5,568 bases of DNA from JBMZCV01 sp049613665 (GTDB lineage: Bacteria; Bacteroidota; Bacteroidia; Chitinophagales; UBA2359): assembly GCA_049613665.1 (NCBI GenBank), contig JBMZCV010000241.1, forward strand, positions 1 to 5,568. Direction: 5' to 3'. A program made the translations under genes and the position numbers. The notes under the pieces were generated by a model that was given only the letters and a program-made list of their open reading frames with translations, was not told where the DNA came from and searched no databases. Below are positions 1 to 5,449 of this stretch, piece after piece; position 1 is the stretch's first letter; the number at the start of each line of letters is the position of its first letter.

Positions 1-785
1 TTTGCTATAAAGAACAGGGGAAGTTTGACAAAGCCATTGAAGTTTTACAAAAAGCTGTTGCTTTAGGAAATATTCACAGTTATAATGAATTGGCGATATG
101 CTATAAAGAACAGGGAAAGTTTGACAAAGCCATTGAAGTTTTAGAAAAAGCGACAAAAGAGTTCCCGAAGGATGTTAAATTATTAAATGAATTAGCGATT
201 TGCTATAAAGAACAGGGGAAATTTGACAAAGCCATTCAAGTTTTACAAAAAGCTATCAAACGCTTTCCCAATAATAAATATTTTCCAAATACTCTAAGAA
301 GGGTTAGAAAAGCAGCTCAAGAACCTCGTTCTATTTCCATTTTTACGGCTTATGCAGCAGCAGATAAAGATTATGCAGACAAAATAAAAAAGAAAATGAA
401 ATATTTGGTACGGCCAAAGAAAGTTCGTTTTTTGGACAGAGAGTCCGTAAAAATAGGTGGAGAAGTGGAGCTAAGTATTCAAAAATATTTGTCGGAAGCT
501 CAAATCATACTATTGCTCCTCAGCGATGATTTTTTAGATTGTGATGTACTCTATGAAAGAGAGCTAAAAACAGCCATAAAAAGACACAAAGCAAACGAAA
601 TTAAAGTTATTCCTATAAAATGTCGTCCTTGTATTTACAAAGGCTCATCTTTTGAGGGTTTGCAATCTTTGCCTCGAACAGCCGATGCCTTTATTGAAAA
701 TTATACAACAAATAAAGAACAGGTTTTTACAGACATTGCCCAAAAAATAGGCGATTTTGTAGAAGAAATGTTAGCTAAAAAATAA
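1..785 (+). CDS. TPR repeat protein with C-terminal TIR domain (5' partial)
   Basis: The reading frame is open from the left edge (first whole codon at 3) to TAA at 783-785, giving 260 visible residues; the true start is upstream, and an internal TTG at 90 is not a credible start because the repeat pattern continues before it. Residues 1 to about 100 hold TPR units with the pattern ELAICYKEQGKFDKAIEVL, predicted to form a helical protein-interaction scaffold. Residues about 110-255 form a TIR domain: strand A with FTAYAAADKD (114-123), the DRESV segment (145-149), SDDFL (174-178), the likely catalytic glutamate E187 in YERELKTAI (codon 561-563), VIPIKCRP (202-209) and FEGLQSLP (217-224). Bacterial TIR domains of this kind commonly cleave NAD+ or make signalling nucleotides, often in anti-phage defence; this activity is inferred here, not shown. 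No membrane segment is visible. A DinB-like gene follows after 18 bases on the same strand. The domain call is firm; the biological role is uncertain. Confidence 0.9.
   Translation, partial: CYKEQGKFDKAIEVLQKAVALGNIHSYNELAICYKEQGKFDKAIEVLEKATKEFPKDVKLLNELAICYKEQGKFDKAIQVLQKAIKRFPNNKYFPNTLRRVRKAAQEPRSISIFTAYAAADKDYADKIKKKMKYLVRPKKVRFLDRESVKIGGEVELSIQKYLSEAQIILLLLSDDFLDCDVLYERELKTAIKRHKANEIKVIPIKCRPCIYKGSSFEGLQSLPRTADAFIENYTTNKEQVFTDIAQKIGDFVEEMLAKK
3..254 (+). repeat. Near-identical tandem repeats encoding TPR units
   Basis: A 54-base core beginning TGCTATAAAGAACAGGG occurs at 3-56, 99-152 and 201-254. By hand count, copies 1 and 2 differ at 3 bases, copies 1 and 3 at 2, and copies 2 and 3 at 5. 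The repeat periods are 96 bases (32 codons) and 102 bases (34 codons, the canonical TPR length), so the first visible unit is two codons shorter. The identity includes third codon positions, which points to recent duplication or gene conversion rather than old diverged TPRs. The array probably continues upstream of the window. Confidence 0.9.
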
Positions 786-803
786 AAAAAACAGAAAACA
801 AAT

Positions 804-1382
804 ATGTCGGAACAACCACAAGACAATCAAGCATTTTTGGCAGGCATTAGAGCCGAAGTCAAAACAATGATACATAGCGTAGAAACACAATTTGCAACAC
901 TCAGCAGCGAGCAGCTAAACAGAAAAGCTACGCCAGAAAAATGGAGTATTGCCGAATGTTTGGAACACCTAAACATTTATAGCCGCTACTACAACAAAAC
1001 TATGAAAGAGCGTTTGGCGAAAGCAACACCGCAAGCTATGTCCCAAACTGTGAGTTTTTCGTGGATAGACAAGATGTCGCTCGATGGCGTAAATCCTGCT
1101 ACTATGGAGACGAAGAAAACAAAAACCTTGAAGCGTTTTAATCCAACTCAGAGCAAAACTTCGCCTACTGTTTTATCCGAGTTTTTAGCACATCAAGCCG
1201 ATTTATTGCAGATTTTGGCGGAGGCAGAAAACTACCATTTAAACAAAATAAAAATCCCTGTCGAATTTTTCAAACTCATGCGGCTGACTTTGGGCGGCTG
1301 TTTGCAGTTTATGTTTTATCACCAAAAACGACATCTGATACAAGCAGAAAATGTGTTGAAGAGTTTTTTATCAAAACAATAA
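804..1382 (+). CDS. DinB superfamily (DinB_2-like) putative metal-dependent protein
   Basis: This 192-residue protein has the features of the DinB/YfiT-like four-helix-bundle superfamily. WSIAECLEHL (about 47-56) carries the first predicted metal ligand, H55. YHQKRHL (172-178) carries the second and third, H173 and H177. This histidine triad is the hallmark of the family, and the length fits. Members include thiol-dependent transferases and many uncharacterised stress-related proteins, so the substrate here is unknown. No signal peptide or membrane segment is evident, and a cytoplasmic location is inferred. The ATG at 804 is preceded by an A-rich stretch with no Shine-Dalgarno, usual for Bacteroidota. 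It begins 18 bases after the stop of the TPR-TIR gene with no promoter between, so co-transcription is likely. No strong terminator directly follows the stop. Confidence 0.82.
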   Translation: MSEQPQDNQAFLAGIRAEVKTMIHSVETQFATLSSEQLNRKATPEKWSIAECLEHLNIYSRYYNKTMKERLAKATPQAMSQTVSFSWIDKMSLDGVNPATMETKKTKTLKRFNPTQSKTSPTVLSEFLAHQADLLQILAEAENYHLNKIKIPVEFFKLMRLTLGGCLQFMFYHQKRHLIQAENVLKSFLSKQ

Positions 1383-1417
1383 CAAAAAGTCGCCATTGTA
1401 AAAAACATTCCCTTTTT

Positions 1418-1515
1418 TGTCATTGCGAAGCCTGCGAAGCAATCTAAACCATACTGAAACTGACAAAATTTCATTTAACTACTTTTCTACCGCTTGTCAC
1501 TCTGATTTAGATTGC
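1418..1515. repeat. Degraded dispersed-repeat remnant with GCGAAGC motifs
   Basis: The left part reads TGTCATTGCGAAGCC and carries two GCGAAGC copies (1425-1431 and 1434-1440), running into GCAATCTAAA (1439-1448). A perfect 10-base inverted copy, TTTAGATTGC, lies at 1506-1515. Intergenic repeats with a TCATTGCGA...GAAGCAATCT layout are widespread in bacterial genomes. The right arm here lacks the GCGAAGC part, so the copy looks truncated or decayed. Assignment to a family is by recollection of the motif, not by a search. Confidence 0.55.
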
Positions 1516-1538
1516 GTCACATTTTTTCCCTTCGTTTA

Positions 1539-1731
1539 AATAGCCAATGGTTCGGACATTTATACATTTTTTTATCAAAGGCTTAAACATACTATTTTTT
1601 TTAGGCTAAGGCGGCCAATATTTACAAATTTAATGGCCTTTTGAACTGAAAAATAGTATATTTCCCTTGCCAAAAGGTGTTTTTTTATTAAACTGAAAAT
1701 TGTTATAAAAAATTTCCGAACCATTGAATAG
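1539..1731. mobile_element. MITE-like element with terminal inverted repeats and a 5-bp direct repeat
   Basis: CAATGGTTCGGA at 1545-1556 has a perfect 12-base inverted copy at 1715-1726. A second, nested inverted pair, ATACTATTTTT at 1589-1599 and its complement at 1649-1659, lies inside. AATAG occurs at 1539-1543 and again at 1727-1731, flanking the outer arms, though one extra C (1544) separates the left copy from the arm. The element is about 182 bases long and has no coding capacity. This layout resembles a non-autonomous miniature transposable element with a target-site duplication. No transposase is in the window, so the parent element is unknown. Confidence 0.45.
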
Positions 1732-1822
1732 TGTGTCTATGACAAAAAGTCGACAGTTTTTTGTGGTTTTTGTTTAATTTTATGCTAACAAAATATTGAA
1801 AATTACATAACCAACTTGAGTT

Positions 1823-1864
1823 AAGCCATTAAGGAAAGTTAAACTTTTACTATCTTAATGGTTT
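1823..1864 (+). terminator. Stem-loop with T-rich 3' side (possible terminator)
   Basis: AAGCCATTAAG (1823-1833) pairs with CTTAATGGTTT (1854-1864) over 11 positions, including one G-T wobble. A smaller AAAG/CTTT pairing (1835-1838 with 1844-1847) lies in the loop. T-rich sequence follows. It could terminate transcription coming from the DinB-like gene, but it lies about 440 bases past that stop and the stem is AT-rich, so this is tentative. Confidence 0.35.
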
Positions 1865-1941
1865 TAATTTTTGTGCCAAACAACCGTATTTTATTTTTCA
1901 ACTAAAAACTACGCACTAAAAATTAAAAACTATATATCGTA

Positions 1942-1974
1942 TTGTCGTTTTTCTAAATAAAAACCGTACCTTTG
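1942..1974 (+). promoter_or_regulatory. Bacteroidota-type promoter of typA
   Basis: TACCTTTG at 1967-1974 matches the Bacteroidota -7 consensus TAnnTTTG exactly. A TTG at 1942-1944 lies 22 bases upstream, within the 17-23 base spacing described for the -33 element in Flavobacterium. Transcription would start near 1980 and give a leader of about 90 bases before the typA ATG at 2072. No obvious riboswitch fold was seen in that leader. Confidence 0.7.
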
Positions 1975-2071
1975 CGGTCGTTTTTAGCGAAAAAATATTT
2001 ATATCTTGCTATTTTCAAAAAAGGCATAAATATTGTGAGTTACAAAACAGCATCAATCAATAAGAAAAAAA

Positions 2072-3895
2072 ATGAGAAACGAAAAATTAAGAAACATTGC
2101 CATTATTGCTCACGTTGACCATGGCAAAACGACATTAGTAGATAAAATTTTACACCAATGTCAATTATTTCATCACTCACAAGAAGTTGGCGAATTAATT
2201 TTGGACAACAACGATTTGGAGAGAGAAAGAGGTATTACGATTCTATCGAAAAATGTATCTGTCAATTATAAAGATATTAAAATCAACATTATTGACACTC
2301 CTGGTCACGCCGATTTTGGTGGCGAAGTAGAGCGTGTACTCAATATGGCTGATGGTGTTTTATTGTTGGTTGATGCTTTTGAAGGGCCAATGCCGCAAAC
2401 TCGCTATGTATTGGAAAAAGCCATTCGTTTGGGCTTAAAACCAATCGTAGTTATCAATAAGGTAGATAAAGACAACTGCCGACCAGATGAAGTACATGAA
2501 GATGTATTCGATTTGATGTTTAACTTAGACGCAACCGAAGACCAATTGGATTTTCCTACCGTTTACGGTTCGGCAAAACATGGTTGGATGGGCGAAGATT
2601 GGATTGAAGAAACAGAAGATGTGACACATTTGTTGGATATGATTATTGAGCATATTCCAGCACCAGAAATGCGTGAAGGAACACTTCAATTGCAAGTCAC
2701 TTCTATTGACTTTTCGCCATATATCGGCCGTATTGCTATCGGCAGAGTGCTTCGTGGACAAGTCATAAACGGTAAGCCTGTTTCTTTGGTGAAACGTGAT
2801 GGCAGCGTTGTAAAATCTCGTATCAAAGAAACTTTTGTATTTAGCGGATTGGGCAAAACCAAAACCGACCAAGTTGTTTGTGGCGACTTGTGTGCCGTAA
2901 CAGGCATTGATGGTTTTGAAATTGGTGATACTGTTGCTGACTTCGAATTTCCAGAAGGCCTCCCTCCTATCGCTATCGACGAGCCAACAATGAGCATGTT
3001 GTTTACGGTAAACAACTCTCCATTTTTCGGCAAAGAAGGAAAATTCGTTACTTCTCGCCATTTGCGTGATAGACTTTACAAAGAAACAGAGAAAAATCTA
3101 GCTTTGAAAGTAGAAGAAACTCGCTCGCCAGATAGCTACAATGTATATGGTCGTGGCGTGATGCACCTTTCTGTTTTGATAGAAACGATGCGTAGAGAAG
3201 GTTATGAGTTGCAAGTAGGTAAGCCAAGAGTTATCGTTAAGTTGGTAGATGGCAAAAAATGCGAACCTATCGAAATTTTGACCATTGACACGCCAGCAGA
3301 AAGAGCAGGTAAAGTGATTGAATTGGCGACACAACGTTGTGGCGAGTTGAAAATTATGGAACCAAAAGGCGATTTGATGCACTTAGAATTTGCGATTCCT
3401 TCTCGTGGAATTATCGGCTTGCGTACTAGCATTTTGAACTCTACGGCAGGCGAAGCTATTATGTCTCACCGTTTCGACAAATACGATGCGTGGCGAGGAA
3501 ATATCCCAGGCCGTATCAATGGTTCATTGATTTCTGGGCATACAGGAACAGCTATTGCTTACTCTTTGGACAAATTGCAGGATAGAGGTAAGTTTTTTAT
3601 CGCACCAACTGCTGCCGTGTATATGGGACAGGTTATCGGCGAACATAATCGTTCTAATGATTTGGAAATCAATGTGACGAAAACGAAAAAATTGTCTAAC
3701 ATGCGTTCTTCAGGAGCAGATGATAAGGTAAAAATTGCACCGCCAATCATTTTTTCTTTAGAAGAATCAATGGAGTATATCCAAGATGATGAGTATGTAG
3801 AAATTACACCAAAAAGCATTCGCTTGCGAAAAATTTTGTTGCAAGAACACGATAGAAAACGAGCAGCAAATGCAGCAAAACTAGCTACTGTTTAG
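2072..3895 (+). CDS. typA: Ribosome-associated translational GTPase TypA/BipA
   Basis: This 607-residue protein is full length for the family (E. coli BipA is also 607) and shows all five G motifs: AHVDHGKT (13-20), RGIT (53-56), DTPGH (75-79, with catalytic-type H79), NKVD (129-132) and SAK (167-169). The GTPase domain spans about 1-196, followed by a beta-barrel domain II (about 205-290), EF-G-like domains III and V (about 303-475), and the BipA-specific C-terminal domain with LSNMRSSGADDKVKIAPP (541-558). Family members are cytoplasmic, bind 70S ribosomes in the GTP form, and assist ribosome assembly and stress or cold adaptation. The ATG at 2072 places LRNIAIIAHVDHGKTTL at the family-typical distance from the N terminus; the leader is A-rich with no Shine-Dalgarno. 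It has its own promoter (1942-1974) and appears monocistronic. No key residue is missing. Confidence 0.97.
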   Translation: MRNEKLRNIAIIAHVDHGKTTLVDKILHQCQLFHHSQEVGELILDNNDLERERGITILSKNVSVNYKDIKINIIDTPGHADFGGEVERVLNMADGVLLLVDAFEGPMPQTRYVLEKAIRLGLKPIVVINKVDKDNCRPDEVHEDVFDLMFNLDATEDQLDFPTVYGSAKHGWMGEDWIEETEDVTHLLDMIIEHIPAPEMREGTLQLQVTSIDFSPYIGRIAIGRVLRGQVINGKPVSLVKRDGSVVKSRIKETFVFSGLGKTKTDQVVCGDLCAVTGIDGFEIGDTVADFEFPEGLPPIAIDEPTMSMLFTVNNSPFFGKEGKFVTSRHLRDRLYKETEKNLALKVEETRSPDSYNVYGRGVMHLSVLIETMRREGYELQVGKPRVIVKLVDGKKCEPIEILTIDTPAERAGKVIELATQRCGELKIMEPKGDLMHLEFAIPSRGIIGLRTSILNSTAGEAIMSHRFDKYDAWRGNIPGRINGSLISGHTGTAIAYSLDKLQDRGKFFIAPTAAVYMGQVIGEHNRSNDLEINVTKTKKLSNMRSSGADDKVKIAPPIIFSLEESMEYIQDDEYVEITPKSIRLRKILLQEHDRKRAANAAKLATV

Positions 3896-3910
3896 TTTTT
3901 ATTTTTTTTT
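3877..3910 (+). terminator. Weak terminator-like hairpin overlapping the typA stop
   Basis: AAAACTA (3877-3883) can pair with TAGTTTT (3893-3899) around a 9-base loop. The T-rich run continues to 3910 (nine T at 3902-3910). The stem is short, has one G-C pair and includes the stop codon, so efficiency is doubtful. The T tract just past the stop is the main support. Confidence 0.35.
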
Positions 3911-3998
3911 GAGATAAAAGCTAGGTTTCTGACAATTTGAGTAATCATTTATATAACAAAAAATAGTTAATATTTTTAAACAGTCTTGATTTTTTTTG

Positions 3999-4029
3999 GT
4001 TCGTTTTTTTATCAAATAAAAAAATGAAC
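3999..4029. repeat. 14-bp near-perfect hairpin with a 3-base loop
   Basis: GTTCGTTTTTTTAT (3999-4012) pairs with ATAAAAAAATGAAC (4016-4029) across a CAA loop, with one G-T wobble. No T run follows on either strand, so it does not look like a standard intrinsic terminator. It may stabilise the typA transcript 3' end or act as a DNA site; the role is unknown. Confidence 0.5.
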
Positions 4030-4076
4030 AACTAGCCAAAACGGACTACGCAAAGGATATAATTACTTTCTTATGT

Positions 4077-4084
4077 TATCTTTG
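4077..4084 (+). promoter_or_regulatory. Consensus Bacteroidota -7 promoter box
   Basis: TATCTTTG matches TAnnTTTG exactly. No TTG lies at the expected -33 distance, so the promoter call rests on this box alone. Transcription would start near 4090. It would meet the strong terminator at 4131-4184 before reaching the lolA-like gene. Confidence 0.5.
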
Positions 4085-4130
4085 CCTCATCCAAATTGTC
4101 AAAGAACCAAAAATTATTGCTTTACATAAC

Positions 4131-4184
4131 AAAAAATGTAAGATTTGAAAAATACAAAATTTCAATCTTACATTTTTTTTTTTT
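4131..4184 (+). terminator. Strong intrinsic terminator before the lolA-like gene
   Basis: ATGTAAGATTTGAAA (4136-4150) pairs with TTTCAATCTTACAT (4160-4173), with one bulged T. A preceding A tract (4131-4135) extends the stem into a run of 12 T (4173-4184). It could end typA transcription, 236 bases past that stop, or a short transcript from the -7 box at 4077. The A tract on the left means it may also work on the minus strand. Confidence 0.75.
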
Positions 4185-4339
4185 ATTTTAGCAAAATAAG
4201 CTTGCACAAAAAACCCTATGGCTTTTAAACGTAACTATTTTTAAATAGTCTAATCTCAGTTAGCAAAAAAATAAGCTAGGCAAAATCGAAAAGCCTATAT
4301 TTAAAACAGTTACAAAAAACAAGAAAAAAACAAATTATT

Positions 4340-4996
4340 ATGAGATTTATCACTTTATCGCTTCTATTAGTATGTAGCCTTTCTTTTTTTACGAACAACA
4401 ATACTTGTGTAGCACAAGACAAAGACGCTCAAAAAATATTGGACAAAGTCAGTCAAAAATTTCAATCTTTGAAAGCTTTGCAAGCAGATTTTTCTTTGCA
4501 AATAGAAAATGCGGCGGCTGGCATCAATGAAGTGCAAGAAGGTAAGGTTTTTGTGAAAGGCGAAAAATACAAAATTGAAACTGCCGATTTGTTTCGTTTG
4601 TCAGATAATCGTTATGTTTGGACTTATTTTATTGAAGAAGAAGAAATACAAGTGAATGATTTTGACCCTGAAGAAGGCGAAATGTCGCCTGCTCGCTTGT
4701 TCAGTATCTACAATGAAGACTTTAACTTTATGATTAATGACGAAAAAAAAGCGGCGACTGCCATAGTTATTGACCTAACGCCAAAAGAAAAAAGTGAGAT
4801 GCCGTATTACAAAGTGCGTCTAAGCATTAATACCAAGACCGATTTAATAGAAAAAGCTGTTATTTTTGAGAAAAGCGGTTCTCGTTTTACTTATGTTTTA
4901 GAAAATGTCAATACAAAAGTTAGTTTTGAAGATAGCTTTTTTGAGCTAAAAGAAAGTGATTATGATGATATTGATTGGATAGACTTAACTGACTAA
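4340..4996 (+). CDS. lolA: LolA-like outer-membrane lipoprotein carrier protein
   Basis: This 218-residue protein begins with a signal peptide: R2, a hydrophobic core at about 4-17, and a likely signal peptidase I site after A25 (CVA before QDKDAQ). No convincing lipobox is present, so a soluble periplasmic protein is predicted. The mature part follows the Bacteroidota LolA pattern: AQKILDKVSQKFQSLKALQADFSL (about 30-53), VFVKGEKYKIE (70-80), a RYVWTYF strand, FDPEEGEMSPARLFSIY, then alternating beta strands with VRLSINTKTDLIEKAVIFEKSGSRFTYVLENV. LolA carries lipoproteins across the periplasm from the LolCDE-type exporter to the outer membrane. The ATG at 4340 follows an A-rich leader without a Shine-Dalgarno. 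The gene stands alone, after a terminator (4131-4184) and before another (5085-5123). Its own promoter is unclear. The C terminus is notably acidic (ESDYDDIDWIDLTD). The family call is strong; exact lolA orthology is likely but not proven. Confidence 0.88.
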   Translation: MRFITLSLLLVCSLSFFTNNNTCVAQDKDAQKILDKVSQKFQSLKALQADFSLQIENAAAGINEVQEGKVFVKGEKYKIETADLFRLSDNRYVWTYFIEEEEIQVNDFDPEEGEMSPARLFSIYNEDFNFMINDEKKAATAIVIDLTPKEKSEMPYYKVRLSINTKTDLIEKAVIFEKSGSRFTYVLENVNTKVSFEDSFFELKESDYDDIDWIDLTD

Positions 4997-5084
4997 GCAA
5001 TCAAACCAAAATATGTGATATTTCATTAAAGCTAGCACCAGAAGTTTAAAGGCGTTGGCACTTAATTATACTATTTATATTACC

Positions 5085-5123
5085 AAAAAAGGAAGCACAT
5101 TATAAAATGTGTTTCCTTTTTTT
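5085..5123 (+). terminator. Strong intrinsic terminator of the lolA-like gene
   Basis: AAAAAAGGAAGCACATT (5085-5101) pairs with AATGTGTTTCCTTTTTT (5106-5122) over 17 positions, with one G-T wobble, around an ATAA loop, and ends in a seven-T run. It lies 88 bases past the lolA-like stop. The A tract on the left makes it potentially bidirectional, so it could also serve a convergent gene beyond the right edge. Confidence 0.9.
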
Positions 5124-5262
5124 GTTTAGAAGTTGTTCAAACTTTTTTTTGGCTTAAAAAGTATCAATTTGAGCAAAAATCTAGCTTTTTCAATATCAAA
5201 AACAATATTTCGCTAAAAAACGCTTATTTTTTATCTCAAAAACCTATGCCTAAACAGCGGCC

Positions 5263-5296
5263 AAAAAATACTTAAAAACTTTTAGTATTTTTTTTT
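5263..5296. terminator. Second terminator-like hairpin downstream of lolA
   Basis: AAAAAATACT (5263-5272) pairs with AGTATTTTTT (5284-5293), followed by T up to 5296. The stem is AT-rich with one G-C pair, and A and T tracts on either side would let it act in either direction. It may end a minus-strand transcript entering from the right. Confidence 0.45.
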
Positions 5297-5399
5297 GTTT
5301 TCTTACTAATAAACTTTTACATTAAATCAATTGGTAACTGTTTGATATACTGTAAACTAAGTTTTTAAGGTTTGCTTCATAAAAATGTTATGATAATCG

Positions 5400-5432
5400 A
5401 GGTGGCAGGCACTTTAAAAGTGCCTGCCACCT
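5400..5432. repeat. Perfect 33-base GC-rich palindrome
   Basis: AGGTGGCAGGCACTTT (5400-5415) has a perfect inverted copy at 5417-5432, with a single central A at 5416. The arms are much richer in G and C than the surrounding sequence. No T run follows on either strand, so it is not a typical intrinsic terminator. It may be a dispersed palindromic repeat unit or a protein-binding site. Confidence 0.8.
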
Positions 5433-5449
5433 AAATACTAAAAAAAAGA

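Larger units (their letters stand above)
1383..2071. other. Long intergenic region between the DinB-like gene and typA
   Basis: I found no credible coding sequence in these 689 bases. They hold a degraded GCGAAGC-type dispersed repeat (1418-1515), a MITE-like inverted-repeat element (1539-1731), a stem-loop (1823-1864) and the typA promoter with its leader (from 1942), each listed separately. The rest is AT-rich sequence without recognisable features. Confidence 0.75.
3896..4339. other. Intergenic region between typA and the lolA-like gene
   Basis: I found no credible coding sequence in these 444 AT-rich bases. They contain a T tract after typA, a long hairpin (3999-4029), a consensus -7 promoter box (4077-4084), a strong terminator (4131-4184) and a small palindrome, ACTATTT/AAATAGT, at 4234-4249. 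No second TAnnTTTG box was found between the terminator and the lolA-like start at 4340. Confidence 0.7.

Noticed and set aside
90..92. TTG at 90 as the start of the TPR-TIR protein
   Set aside because: The same frame is open to the left edge and continues the TPR pattern, so this leucine is an internal residue.
3..254. CRISPR array
   Set aside because: The repeats are in frame, encode TPR units and have no unique spacers of regular length.
713..724. A fourth ATAAAGAACAGG copy near the end of the TPR-TIR gene
   Set aside because: Only about 12 bases match and the surrounding sequence encodes the TIR C-terminal helix, not a TPR.
1400..1418. A6/T6 pairing at 1400-1405 and 1413-1418 as the DinB-like gene's terminator
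   Set aside because: The stem contains only A-T pairs and is too weak to call a terminator.
1625..1632. Minus-strand TAAATTTG matching the -7 consensus
   Set aside because: It lies in AT-rich sequence inside the MITE-like element, with no -33 element checked out and no minus-strand gene to serve.
1382..1752. 11-base direct repeat ACAAAAAGTCG at 1382-1392 and 1742-1752, as a possible target-site duplication around a larger insertion
   Set aside because: The match is short and A-rich, overlaps the DinB-like stop codon, and no inverted ends adjoin it; chance is a sufficient explanation.
2525..3819. Several minus-strand open frames inside typA (for example 2525-3061, 2686-3033, 3098-3382, 3202-3432, 3559-3819)
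   Set aside because: They lie wholly within a clearly conserved gene on the other strand, show no recognisable domain and overlap each other; they are frame shadows.
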